NCBI GenBank assembly: GCA_905160935.1
Contig: CAJHZI010000203.1
Location: 826,001-890,000 of the forward strand
Direction of reading: 5' to 3'
DNA length: 64,000 bases
DNA from: Enchytraeus crypticus
Lineage: Eukaryota; Annelida; Clitellata; Enchytraeida; Enchytraeidae
Part shown: positions 41,566 through 53,738 of the stretch, one piece after another
Layout of the letters: each line of letters starts with the position of its first letter
How positions within the stretch are numbered: position 1 is the stretch's first letter
Translations under genes and position numbers: made by a program
The notes under the pieces: generated by a model
Seen by the model: only the letters and a program-made list of their open reading frames with translations
Told to the model about the DNA's origin: nothing
The model's database searches: none

Positions 41566-42089
41566 TTGTTGTTGACTCAACACTCTCATTTGTTAAAAGT
41601 TAAACCATCGAAAGGAGATATGAACAATCTACTCATTTTGAATTCCATGCTATAATGTTAATTTGGCGTTAAACAACGTCATCAGATTAAATTTAATTTG
41701 GAACGCTAGTGTTAGCTTTAATAAGGCTTAATTTTGCTGATAAACCAAGTATAACCCGCAATATGATCCATAAGTCTAAATATGGACTTATTTATCCAAA
41801 TATTTATCCATAGCTTACTTTGAGGAAAATAAAAATTAAATTTTGTACATTAGGTGTCGTTGTTTAACACTGAAGTTTGTAAATATTTACATTACTCGGA
41901 CATTGAATTTAATTTTATTGACACTGAAATTTATTACTAATAGTATAACGCAATAATATAAAGCACTATCTTAAAGTTAATATTAATAATGCAATTAATA
42001 TGACATATCTGTAGTAAATTGAACACGCATTATAGTGAAATGATCATCTATATTTGTCACTTTTGTACCGCATGTTTTAACGTTAGTTT

Positions 42090-42300
42090 AAACCTTTTCT
42101 CTTCAATCATTCATACCCACCTAATGTCCATGAACTGAGATCTAGGCCTACGCGCAAACCTCCATTCCGCTAATGTCCTTCTTTGGACTGATTACCCGGA
42201 TTTCGGTTCGCACAGTTGATGGACCCCTCACTCTGCTCATCGGTTTTGAGTTGGTTTCACAGTGCTCAATATATCATGAACAACAGTGTAGAACATCTAG
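42090..42300 (+). pseudogene. LINE 3' end copy
   Basis: ACCTTTTCTCTTCAATCATT, TCCATTCCGCTAATGTCCTT and CACAGTGCTCAATATATCAT match 41350-41530. Confidence 0.75.
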
Positions 42301-42563
42301 TAGTAATATAGTCAATGCATAATTTAGCAAAATCTGACACCACAGTTGGCACAGTTGACACGATTACAATTAGTACAAGATAATATGATAATTCCTTGCT
42401 AGAAATCTAGTACAATTTTTATTCTGTCATCTTTTACTTCAAGGAATTTGCAAACTAAACTTGTTGTACTTTTATGATCGTTCCAATTTTTGTGTCACTC
42501 TAAGAAATCTGTGTTGTGTCAGGGCCACTGAAATACAGGCCAGTAGTAAGCTGCACACGCAAG

Positions 42564-43115
42564 CGGGGGCGGATCCAGGAATTTTTTAAGGGGTGGCCCG
42601 AAATTTTATTTGAGAGTGTACAATTTTTTGCTTACACCCCGCCTTCTTCGGGACATGTGATATAACCAGACAAAATTCTTCCCCGTACCTTACCCACCCC
42701 GCTCATACCCGTACTAAAGTTAGGGGGAAACGTTTTTCCTCCAATGTATTGGTTAAAGTGAAAATTGAGAGCTAGTGAAACGATCAACATTTTTCGGGCC
42801 CCTTCCATTATACAGGGCTCCTAGTATATCCTAGAAAAAATCAAGCTATTGGAACTGCATTCCCTGTTGAACCCTCTCCCCCGGGGCCCGCCTATTCACT
42901 GCCATTGCTAACATGTTTACACATTGAAATTGCCATAGAAACAATGAAAATATACCCTGTCTTACCCTCCCCCTGGGCGCCCCTTACCACTGTCATTACT
43001 AACCTATTTAAACATTGAAATTGCCATAGAAACAATGAAAATATAGTTTTAAAATTTTTATCGTCCGACCATTGCGGATCCAGGGAGTCCGGGTCCCCCC
43101 CTGGATCCGCTACTG
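42564..43115. mobile_element. Non-autonomous hAT-like element, 552 bp
   Basis: Bounded by direct 8-bp duplications CACGCAAG (42556-42563 and 43116-43123). Termini GGCGGATCCAGG at the left and the complement of CAGTAGCGGATCCAGG at the right. Interior has no transposase frame. An 8-bp target-site duplication and CAG-type inverted termini are hAT features. Related pieces: 28.9-29.4, 30.5-31.1 and 56.5-57.0 kb. Confidence 0.75.
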
Positions 43116-43689
43116 CACGCAAGAGACGGCCGAGCATGAACTGAGAAAGGCAAAGAAAAATCACTTCAGAAGTCATATTTTCACCAGACTATATAGGTTA
43201 CATTAAGGTTTGGGTAAAATGTAGTCTTTTGTGAGTTTAGATGAACTCTTTTATAGATGGAGTACTCTCTATGGATAGTGAATGTAGACTGAGTAGGAAT
43301 AAATGTCTTGGACTGGCCGTTAAGTAGATCAACAGAGAGAGAGAGAGAGAGAAAAGAGAAAGAGAAAGTATCTAAAACATTCTCTTTGTATCTAATGCTC
43401 TGCCAAAATGCAAGTCTAAGGCATTTATTCTTACTCACTTTCTACCTGTAATTTGATCCTAGGACCTCAGGAATAGTCATTTTAAATTTCATGACGTTGA
43501 TCTAACCTAAGTACTTACTAAAAATGTCTGAAATATTTGGACATTCTATTAAATTCTATAGATATATTTCCATTAACTTTATATGTTAATAATTATTACA
43601 TAGTGGCTGTTGGTTAATAATACTAATAATAATAATATGAAAAATGATAATAATATTAATATTAACAATATTAACAATACTACTACTAA

Positions 43690-43755
43690 TAATAAGAAAA
43701 ATAAAGGTTTAACATCTGTTTCCTATAGAACGATGACGTCAGAGACCACCCTCAA
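43690..43755 (-). repeat. SINE family B fragment
   Basis: AATAAGAAAAATAAAGGTTT, AACATCTGTTTCC and GATGACGTCAGAGACC. Confidence 0.5.
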
Positions 43756-44149
43756 TAGATGTGTTCGTTGGAATATATGGGTTTTCTACCTACTACAAAA
43801 CCCATGGAAATAGAACAAAGTGCTTAAAGATCAGGAGTCAGAAAGATAGGTGGCATGCTTTCCTGATATGCAAGAGATCTCGAGAGTCACTGAACAATGA
43901 ATTACAGTTATCTTGAGTTGCTGAATTGAAGTCAAACTTAACTTTATTACTTTGTATCGCTTCATATCGATTTCTTCATTGTTTTCAGAGTGAATTACAT
44001 TTATTTCGATATTAAACATTAAATTTGTCACCATTCCACGAATATAGATGGATCCCTGGGCACCACAGTCCAATTCTGATCTAAATGACAGGCTCGAGCT
44101 ACAAAATAATTCAACACCTTCAATATTGAGAGCCAGCAATCATGATCTT

Positions 44150-44545
44150 AGTTCTGATAGATACCTGTGGTCTATTGGTATGTCGCTTGCTTTAGTTCTG
44201 ATAGATATCTATATGACTTATTGGTATGTCGCTTGCTTTAGTTCTGATAGATACCTATATGACTTATTGGTATATCACTAGCTTTAGTTCTGATAGATAT
44301 CTATATGACTTATTGGTATATCACTTGCTTTAGTTCTGATAGATATCTATATGACTTATTGGTATGTCACTTGCTTTAGTTCTGATAGATATCTATATGA
44401 TTTATTGGTATATCACTTGCTTTAGTTCTGATAGATATCTATATGACTTATTGGTATATCACTTGCTTTAGTTCTGATAGATATCTATATGGCTTATTGG
44501 TATGTCACTTGCTTTAGTTCTGATAGATATCTGTGATCTATTGCT
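44150..44545. repeat. 47-bp minisatellite, about 8 copies
   Basis: Unit TAGTTCTGATAGATATCTAT followed by ATGACTTATTGGTATATCAC and TTGCTTT. Confidence 0.94.
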
Positions 44546-44644
44546 GACATTTGCTTGTATATTTTAATTTCTTGGTTGTTTTATTGATTGATTCATCTAT
44601 CTTTTTTATGTTGATTCATTTATTGATAAAACATTGCAAAGCCG

Positions 44645-44760
44645 ATGTTAACTTCATTTTCATCTCTCGAAAGGGATGTCAGTGATTGGAGAGTGCAGTA
44701 TTTGAACCCACACATACTGTCGGTTATCATACCTATATCGTGACTGGCTTCAGACATCGG
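44645..44760 (-). repeat. tRNA-derived SINE, family A (decayed)
   Basis: GATGTTAACTTCATTTTCAT to TGACTGGCTTCAGAC, followed by TGAT-rich simple sequence to 45060. Confidence 0.7.
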
Positions 44761-45072
44761 CAATGTTGCCGATAATTTATAATGAAGTGACTTTGCTTAT
44801 TTATATTATTGTACATATATTTTATAGTGATTGATATTTTATTATTTATTGATTGAATGACTGGCTGATTATTTGTTTGATTGATTGATCGATTGACTGT
44901 TTGATCCAATCATTGATTGATTGATTGATTAATAGACTGTTTAATTCAATCATTCATTCATTGATCGATTAATTAATAGGCTATTGGATCCAATCATTGA
45001 TTGATTGATTGATTGATCGATTGATTGTTTGATTCAAACATTCATTCACTGATTGATTGACATATTGTACAG

Positions 45073-45398
45073 AATCTAAGCTGAAGCGACTCAAGGAAGG
45101 CCCATCCTCATCCTCGAGTGCTGTGGCTAGAGAAATGATTCGGAGCCTAGATGAAATCAGGCAGTCTTATCTCCTCTACTCTCCTAGCGCCCACCTGCCC
45201 TACTCCGACAACCATGACGACATCGAGCACTTTGATCAGTCGACCATCGTGGGAAAAATACAGAAGAGAGTGGCGCCTGAGACGCAGGCACTGAATGCTA
45301 CAGAGCTCAAGCTATTGCTAGAGAACGATGAGTTAGCCAAAGTGAACGATAAAAATAGTGGAAGTGTTAGCTCTGTTACGAGTGATCCTCAGCGGTAG
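45073..45398 (+). CDS. Terminal coding exon of an unidentified gene
   Basis: Acceptor ATATTGTACAG, then 2 nt, 107 codons and TAG. High GC and ordinary amino-acid use against AT-rich flanks support coding. Contains a Ser run (GPSSSSS), REMIRSLDEIRQSYLLYSP, DDIEHFDQSTIVGKIQKR and TELKLLLENDELAKVND; hydrophilic, partly helical, no membrane segment. Family not recognised. The last codons (GSVSSVTSDPQR) are the first unit of the 34-bp repeat that follows. No earlier exon of this gene was identified. Confidence 0.65.
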
Positions 45399-45800
45399 TG
45401 TTAACGCTGTCGTAGTGGTGATCATCAGCGGTAGTGTTAGCTCTATCACGAGTGATCATCAGCGGTAGTGTTAGCTCTATCACGAGTGATCCTCAGCGGT
45501 AGTGTTAACTCTATCACGAGTGATCCTCAGCGGTAGTGTTCGCTCTATCACGAGTGATCCTCAGCGGTAGTGTTAGCTCAATCACGAGTGATCCTCATTG
45601 GTAATGTTAACTTTATCACGAGTGATCCTCAGCGGTAGTGTTAACTCTATCACGAGTGATCCGCAGTGGTAGTGTTAGCTCTCTCACGAGTGATCCTCAG
45701 TGGTAGTGTTAACTCTATCACGAGTGATTCTCAGTGTAGTATTAGCTCTATCACGAGTGATCCTCAGTCTAGTGATAACTCAGTCACGAGTGATCTTCAG
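45370..45800 (+). repeat. 34-bp minisatellite growing out of a coding end
   Basis: About 12 units of CCTCAGCGGTAGTGTTAGCT plus CTATCACGAGTGAT. The first unit contains the last codons and stop of the exon ending at 45398; 34 is not a multiple of three, so the frame changes with each copy. Confidence 0.93.
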
Positions 45801-45854
45801 TGAAAACAGAGAAATAACAATCATTGGCGTCTTTTTTCACCGTAATAATCACCT

Positions 45855-46110
45855 CTTCTCGAATCCCAGTGTAACAAGGGTCGGGATACGAATAGACTTT
45901 CTCCATTTCTCTTCTCCTACACTATATCTATCAGTCTATCCCCTAACAATTGTCCATTCGTTTGAGACATTTTCTAAACAATTTCTGGAGCCTGAGCTCT
46001 TATCAACCGAATACCCTTCATGACGTTGCTTTGGATTATAGTCCTTTGTTGCATATTATGACATGTGCAGTTCACGGCTAGTCTATCTTTCAGCAACCGG
46101 GCTAAAACTT
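45855..46110 (+). repeat. Dispersed repeat family C
   Basis: TCGAATCCCAGTGTAACAAG, GGTCGGGATACGAATAGACT, then TTTCTGGAGCCTGAGC and ACCGAATACCCTTCATGACG. Confidence 0.7.
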
Positions 46111-47837
46111 TGGTATAACAACAACGGCTTTATCACAAACCTGTAATTCAACTATAGATCTCTCGATGGCTTTTCTTTTGCCTTCTACAGTTCTTGCTTG
46201 GTTTTCTCTTACGGTACGTGTAGTTTTTGTTGATCTATTCCTAAATGGTCCGGACACTGCATACGTATAGTCAACTATGCTTGTGCGTCTGTCCTTTTGA
46301 GTCCTGCAATTGTGGACTTGGCCAACAATATGATCGAATAACTGAAAAGCGGAATTGCCGAAAACATTAGGAAAGAATTCATTTGAGTTTGACTACCATG
46401 CATTATAACGTAGAATACATTTAAGTCAGATCTGATGAGCCCATAAGTATTCCTGTAGAATATTGATTGGCTCATCGACTCTTTATAGTTCAGAATGATT
46501 TTGCAGAAATCATTCTTGAAAATTTTGCAGAAATCAGATTTGAAAGAAATTGCAAAAGAGGCAGCGATAGAAAAGAACTTGATTGGATTTTTTATTTTCT
46601 GAATTGTTGCTATTATCATGTGGAACAGAACTTTGTACCTGCTTGAAAAAATACATTGAGATTCAAGTGAATATACGTTTACTGCACTTGTTGTAAGAGG
46701 TTGTCGTGTGATAGGTGAAGAACCCTATATCAACGCACTATTTTGTGATGCAAATTTGAGAGTATGAGACTTTGTTATGTTATCAAATACTTTAGCAGAT
46801 GTGAGTTCTTCATGGAATGTGACGGCAGGGTATCTGGTACTACTTAGAGAAACTATTACGCAGATAACTAGAGTCAGAGCGTAGAATCTAATGCAATATA
46901 TATCTCATGATATATATAGACCGTATTTAGTCTATAGTTACTTTTGTATTAATTATATAAATTCATGAAATACTTTACAGAATTTTACATCAGTTTCACT
47001 AGCACAAGTCACAAGTGTACTCTAGGAGACAATTTATTGCGACTTGTTTCAAGCCTGTGGCCGTTTTGCTTGTCAGGTAAACGTGCTAGCAACTTAACCA
47101 CAAGCCGATACATGATAAAGTCTGCTAGGAATACTTAGTGATTTAAAGCCTAAAGCTGTTTAATCAATTATGTCCCTTGTGCATAAGGTTTATCTCTTCT
47201 ATGTGTAGGCATGTAATGCTCAGTGCGTTGATTTGAGGATGTGCTAATAAATTAAAATTGCCATGTGACAAAATGTTAAAGTGTATTTGAGATTGTTAAA
47301 CTGATACGGGTTTAATATCTAAAAGATATCATTCGAATGTTATTATTTGCTAGTTCAAAATGGTCCTATTTTATTGTTGGATAGCAGTTATGGGCTGTTT
47401 TAAGATGTGAACTCTCAATCGCTGGTCCAAAAATAATTTTAGTTTTAGTTCAATCTAATTTCTATTTATACACTATTGGTCTTTGTGTTTATTTTATTTT
47501 TTCATTTAGTTATATACGTAACACACCGCACATGTTACAGAGTTTCCTTGCTTAGTTGTTATTTTTGTTATATTCATTATGTAGTTGATAAATTCAATGA
47601 TTTAAATACCAATAGTTAACGTTTTTAATCATTAAATATTTCGGCCCATAGGTTATTGCATTTTTTAAACACAGCTCTATGTAAAGTGACCAGCACAGAG
47701 TTAAATGAACAATAGAGAATTTTTCAGGCCTATCTTAGATGTAAATTGTATAAGCTTAATAAACAGGCGTCATTTTTCAAAATGGAACATGATTTTTAGG
47801 GGCCTTGGTGCAGCTAAATCGGGTAAAATTAATTCAT
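46111..47837. other. No gene recognised
   Basis: 46275-46619 has a 114-residue minus-strand open frame rich in Phe/Ile/Ser with no family resemblance; I do not call it. 47046-47106 on the minus strand has tRNA-like boxes (TTGTGGTTAAGTTGCTAGCA; GGCTTGAAACA). Confidence 0.35.
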
Positions 47838-48000
47838 CAATTAATAAATATATTTAATATATTTAATATATTTAATATATTTAATATATTTAATATATTT
47901 AATATATTTAATATATTTAATATATTTAATATATTTAATATATTTAATATATTTAATATATTTAATATATTTAATATATTTAATATATTTAATATATTTC
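47838..48000. repeat. 9-bp repeat (ATATTTAAT)n
   Basis: About 17 perfect copies; the open frame of IFN repeats is an artefact. Confidence 0.96.
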
Positions 48001-48500
48001 CAGAAAGCACCAAACTAGATAGGTAGAAGCAATCAGTGGTACGATGTATCTCCTACGTGTATTTACTGTGGTCGTGCTTAATAAATGTATGTATAGTGTA
48101 GGTTATTAAATGCAAATAATATGACATCTACTGTAGGCCTATTAGAATTGAACTTACATGTATAGTACAAGTTATCTCTAGCATATGTAAGTAGGCTATT
48201 TCAATAAAAACAATCTGAAGCAATCACTAGAAGTAAGATAAACACCATTGCATAAAATTGTGTGATCTAGCCTGTCTGCATTATTTACCTATAGAATTTA
48301 AAATCTTTCATTTTGTATACTAACATAACAACAAAAACAATTTTAAATATCGATATTCTGCTGCGCGAGACAACAAAATATTAGGCCTACAGATATTGAA
48401 AATGATTGACAGTAGGCCTACTGTTTACATATAACTTGCTCCGTTAGTTGCTATGTTACTTCATTCAATGCACCCCATTTAGAACGCTGGATAATAAATT

Positions 48501-49648
48501 CTAGGAAAATATGCCATCATTATTCAATCCTTTCCAATGCGAGAGGTAAAAATCTTCTCTTCTGAATCTCTTATAAAGTTTACTACCCTTTCGTGGAAAA
48601 TCAGAGTAATATATGGTCATTCCATTCGCGAGAAATCCTGCCCACCAACTGTAAGTTCCAACCGTTGTTATGGTGTGGTTACAGGAAGCCAATATTGCCA
48701 GATCTACCTCAGCGCTATTGTGCACAGAATAGGTTATATTGACATCGGATGATGCGTAGTTTTCAGGAGGTACGATATGTGTTTGAACCCATTTAATATC
48801 TTCGGATGTGACAATGAACTGTGTACGTCCGTATTTTTGTAAATAATATTTCATAGCGTGCTGAAAATAAGTAGCATTAGGGACAGTGTATCCATTAATA
48901 ATTGCGTTCTTGCTAGAGACGATATCTCCTCTACGCACTTGAACGCCCACTCTTATAAATTGGTTCTTCCAACCAGGTGGACGATTATTCGACAAAAAAG
49001 ATTTTACATGAAGGCGAACGTCATCTTTGAATGTGAAAAGTTTTCTTATGGATGTTTCAATATTTCTCGTGTACTTCCAACTTTCGTAGTATCCATTCAG
49101 TATTACGTCTTTGCATCAAAGGACGGATGACCAGACTGACCTAGATATTCAACTCTCGAATCGTACACGGCTGGCATGCTTTCATTAAAAACATAACAAG
49201 GGCAGAGCGATGCCTTCCGCATAATAGATGATAAGTCAAAGGCTTTCTCTACCGTGTGGACTTTTGGTAAATTTTCCATCAGAAACGTTCTTCCGGTGAG
49301 GGCTGCAACGTAAATACCTGCAGTGATAGTGAACATTTGATTTCCTAGACGTCTACCATCTCTGAATCCACCGCTGAATGTGACGAAAAGATCCTTTCTT
49401 TTTTCTGGAATTGATCTATTAGATAAACCTGACTCAAATTTATTCCTGTTGGACACCTGATTTTCAATCACATTTAGTTTAATAGATGCCCAACTGTACA
49501 GACTTCTGATAGAGACAACATTTCTAGCGGAATAACAATACCAGCAAACAAACCAAACTGAAACATTTATAAAGACGATGGTCGCGATAGGTCTAATAGG
49601 CACACAGCGATGACTTACTGGAGTTGTCTGGATCACATTATGAGCCAT
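48501..49648 (-). CDS. Alpha-1,2-fucosyltransferase-like gene (GT11), one frameshift
   Basis: A type II Golgi enzyme family that moves fucose from GDP-fucose to a galactose acceptor. ATG at 49648 (MAHNVIQTTPV) is followed by a membrane anchor at residues ~19-40 (IATIVFINVSVWFVCWYCY). Family motifs in order: GRRLGNQMFTITAGIYVA, GVQVRRGD (nucleotide-sugar site), VDLAILASCNHTI and TVGTYSWWAGFLA; stop at 48501. Total about 380 residues, normal for GT11, in one coding exon. The frame breaks once near 49110, in a run of three A (minus strand). Reading on the next frame continues directly with DVILNGYYESWKYTRN. Either the copy is newly dead or a base was dropped from a homopolymer in assembly. A CAG acceptor-like site lies 10 bases before the ATG, so a 5' UTR intron is possible. 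Confidence 0.85.
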
Positions 49649-49714
49649 AATTAATAATCTGCAATAGCAATCAATAAGATCTAAAACATCCAATGGACAC
49701 TTTAAAAAAGCTGA

Positions 49715-49845
49715 TAAAGCTAAGGTTAACGTCTGTTTCCTCACTCGAAAGCGATGTCAGTGGTGATGGGTGAGTCCAGGATTTGAACCCGCACATTCTG
49801 ATCTGCGGTCGAGTATCTTGCCGAGGTCGCCACTGGCTCCAGCCA
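49715..49845 (-). repeat. tRNA-derived SINE, family A, upstream of the fucosyltransferase
   Basis: Same orientation as the gene, about 65 bases before the start codon. Its 3' edge (CAGCTTTTTTAAAGTGTCCA) and the following gene sequence are repeated at 7.5 kb. Confidence 0.88.
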
Positions 49846-52225
49846 TTAAACAAACACAAATAGAACTATATATAGATGGTGCTCACTAGCAACGGTTGCT
49901 AAGGGATATATGCATATAAGTGTTTAGTAGGCTTATTGTAGGCCAGTAGGCCTATATCATTTGCCAGCATTGACAATTTCTTGTTTAATTAGATACTTTT
50001 ATGACAAATTCATATTTTAAATCAATTAAATCCTCAATCGCAACCATCTGCAACAAATAATCAATTTTACATAAACTATACTGTAGGCCTTCATTATTAG
50101 AGTCCTTCTACAAAGCAATAACCACAGGGTCAAATGCAATGAAAATCTCAAGTCTGGTAGGCCTATATCTTCTGTATATCCTTCATATTTCAAATCTTTC
50201 AACTTGGGCAGATATTGTTATTATAAAAGGTAGTAGCCTGTAGATGGTTCTCCATTATAAAAAGTTTGTTAGGAATTGCTTTCATTCAACGGTTCATTCA
50301 AGACTTGATTGACGTAACTTAATTGTTGCTGTTGGCCCTATAGGCCTAGGCCCCTACATGTATTTTCCCAGCTTCTTTACCTACTGGTCTTGCAAGGTGT
50401 GCAAAACACTACTAGTTCCTATCAGTGGCGTAGGAAGCACTTTAGGGCAGTGGAGGCGAGTTTTGAAAAAAAAGCACATGCAGAATTAAAAGGGCACTTA
50501 CATATTTTTAAAAGGCAAGGTTTTAGATGCGGCTTTTATAAGCGAAGTAATGCAATAGCTTTATTTTGCATTGTTTCAATTTCATGCAATAGATTAACAG
50601 GTGTTCGTCCTTAATTTTAGAAAATTAAACTAGGCTATCAGAAATGTAATTTGAATAAAAATTTAGAGCCAGCTCAGAACATATTTTCAAAATCAATCAA
50701 TCAATCAATAAGAATTTAACGTCCGGTTCCTCGTCATAAAGCAATGTCAGGGACGTCGATTAAAATATAATCAGAAACAAAAATTTGCCATGTAGGCCAT
50801 TAGACTACAGCATTCATTCCATTTTAGTAAATGTCCAATATCCTTATAGTTGATATTCGAAGGTCAGAAAAAAAGAACCTATATTGAGTATCTACGTGTA
50901 GGCTATATCGGCAACGAACAAAGTAAGTGTCGAACACATTTATAAAAAAAAACTTATGAGCGTGCTTTTATAATAAGATGACAATAAAAGCTTGAATTTA
51001 CCCGGGCGAGTAGCACTTGAAATAGTTACTGCAGATAGTAGGCAAAATGTGTGCATAATTAAGTTAATGATGCACATCAATTACAGCACTTTATCATACT
51101 AATTTTGTAACCAAGATAGTACTAAGGGGTATAGGCCTACTAAACAGGTAACACAAATCGTTACAGTTTCTGTAGATCTCAGTGGATTACACAAATATGA
51201 CTAGTTCGTGGTAGGCCTGCCCTTGCTGAAGAGCCTTTCCAATCCACTCCAGTTATAGCCTACTGTAATATCAAGACTAGAGCTAATGTAGTTGCATTGG
51301 CGTCAATTCACAATTTTCTTGGGGGGCAATTTTTTGAAGGCCCATTTTTTCTATGCGCAGATGTCAACATTTTATGGCCTTTTTGTGTAAATATGAGGCT
51401 AGGAGCTGATGACTTGGGGGGAGGGGAGGAGGCAGGCCTAAATCATTGCTAAGAAAAACCTTGCTAGTTTTTATTTTCTATGTTTTAATCGCCACCTTAA
51501 ATTAATGTCGCTTCAATTTGGCATTTTATTGGCAATTAAATAATAACTTTTATTTCCAAAGAAAGGACTTAATTTCAACCATAGGCATACAGTACAGTGC
51601 TCTCAACCCTGATTAGAACTTAGACAAGATATACGACGTAAGTATAAGATCAAAAGACTCTGCGCGTAACCTTAGTGTACTTTTTAATTCAAATATAAAC
51701 TTCTAAACTCACATTTCAGTCTGTCGTTCTTCTTTTTCCATGTCAGTTAGGCCTGCTTGCGTTAAATTCGTAAGTCCCTTGATATTAATTCCGCCACTGC
51801 ATTAGCTAATGCGCTTGTCCATTCTAAATTTGGTTACTGCAAATTTCTGATGAATCATCTCCCGAAAACCTTTCTAATTCGTGTGGTGCATGCTTTGGCC
51901 CCTCTTTGTGTAGAGTCTGCAAGAGACGTCCATGACATAGTCTTATGACAAGGAACCGGACGTTAAATCTTTTTGATTGATTGATTGATGAGGGACACAA
52001 TATTCAATTAATAGAGAAAATGTAAAATATAGTCTGTTGAACTATATACTGTATGGAGATAATAAAATGAGCTTAAAATTAGTCTATTCTCCAATTCTAT
52101 TAATAGGCCTACCTAGCTACAACATAAATACTTGTATAAAATAAAAATCGTTAAAAGTTATGTTACTGTTTTGTTACACTTACAGCGTAGACTAGACCAT
52201 TGGCGACTAATATAAGTCTAGAAAC
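49846..52225. other. No gene recognised; small repeats
   Basis: 50695-50765: SINE family B with AATC tail (minus). 51920-51990: family B end with TGAT tail (plus). 50405-50425 and 51296-51315 (CAGTGGCGTAGGAAGC; CATTGGCGTCAATTC) look like transposon termini without a clear partner. Several TAGGCCTA-type palindromic octamers. Confidence 0.4.
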
Positions 52226-53730
52226 TAGAGATGGAAATCGAACCGAACCCGAACCGAACCGAACCCTAAAATCTAGAATTTTGACCGAACCGAACCAAAC
52301 TCGAACTCAGACTCTGACCGAACCCGAACCGAACCCGAACCCAGACTCTGGCCGAACCCGAACCGAACCCGAACCCAGATTTCGTCCAAACCGAACTGAA
52401 CCAAACTCTTGTAGTTCCTTTCTTCTTCACCAGCCTGACGTTAAATAAAGATAGTAAGAACAAAACAAATATATATTAGTTTTTGCATTTACATGTCTTA
52501 CAGTATCTAACAGCATATATTCAGGTAAGGCTGGTTCCGACACAAATTTTACAATTAATGACAGATAGCGATATAAAGGAATGGTACCGTTACAGAGGAA
52601 CGGTAGATGGAAGTGAGACGGGCCTATAGAAAATAATGGATAGTCTGAATGATACGGCACTAAAATATAGAATGAAGATTAATATAAAAGAGACAAAAGT
52701 GATGAGAGTATTCCATAAAAATCTGAAAATGCTCGATTCAATCTAGGTGGATTTGTTCTTGTTAAATTCAAATTATGATTTTTTTCTAATTTTAGTGTGC
52801 TACCTTAATATTTTTGCAGCCATATTTACAAATAATTATATATGACATTCTATATGTGTTAAGACTATCTGTAGTAAATAATTTGGCATCATAGCAATGC
52901 AAAAATTTCAGAACTATTTTCGTCACTTCATAATTGATCTGAGAGTTTCAAATTTGAAACCCTAAGGTAAATTATGAAGCTTATTACTGGTCAATTGATG
53001 GCAAACGGTGTATATTATGATCATTTTTCAATGGAAGTACACGTGTTTACCAAATCATCTTCATTTGACATTTTTATGTTACTAAATTGCAATTTGTCTC
53101 TGAAATATTAGAACAAATTTTAGCCAAGATATTTCCACTTAATTACAAACGTATCTAATTTATAGGCCTATAGTGACAAAAAAATTTAAAAATTGATGAA
53201 GCATTTTATTTGCTTGTTGTAATCAAGGAGAATATTTCAGATACAATAATAAAGCTAAATATCTATATTTTGAACATTTGTTGGTAAACCAACAATATTT
53301 TAAGAAATGTACAGGAATAAATATCACTTCTCTCCTTTTTTCATTGTCATATTTTTACCGAGATGAAAAATGTGGCAGCTATTATGACTTAATGAAATTT
53401 TAAGCAAATTTACATTAAACCATTTTAAACATGTTTGTCATAACCATGACTATTTTAAGTAAAGTTAAACAATTGCAACATTATCCAAACCAAACCATTT
53501 CGAACTCGAATCGAGCTCTTGCGAGTTGGAAAGCAAGCCGAACCCAAACCGAACCCGAACCCTTGTTAGAACCGAACCCGAACCGAACCGAACTTTCATT
53601 TGCAACGAACCGAACCGAACCGAACTCTCAAATTGTCAACTGCTAATCGAACCCGAACCGAACCGAACTTTCATTTTCAACGAACCGAACCGAACCCAAA
53701 CTCTGGAAATTCATAAAATTCCCATCTCTA
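52226..53730. mobile_element. Non-autonomous hAT element, 1,505 bp, complete
   Basis: Flanked by 8-bp direct duplications CTAGAAAC (52218-52225; 53731-53738). Terminal inverted repeats TAGAGATGG(A/G)AAT. Both ends carry clusters of GAACCGAACC motifs (52236-52405 and 53488-53695), the kind of subterminal array hAT transposases bind. No transposase frame inside. A reverse-transcriptase scrap lies at 52617-52745. Confidence 0.85.
52617..52745 (+). pseudogene. Reverse-transcriptase scrap inside the hAT element
   Basis: Reads SLNDTALKYRMKINIKETKV then MRVFHKN, the segment after the YADD box in LINE RTs. It was probably captured by, or inserted into, the element. Confidence 0.65.
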
Positions 53731-53738
53731 CTAGAAAC

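Noticed and set aside
46275..46619. 114-residue minus-strand open frame
   Set aside because: AT-rich composition, Phe/Ile/Lys bias, no recognised motif, no flanking splice signals.
47805..48026. Open frame of Ile-Phe-Asn repeats
   Set aside because: 9-bp AT-rich repeat.
51296..51804. Transposon bounded by CATTGGCG and CGCCACTG
   Set aside because: Ends are similar, but flanking bases show no target-site duplication; left as uncertain.
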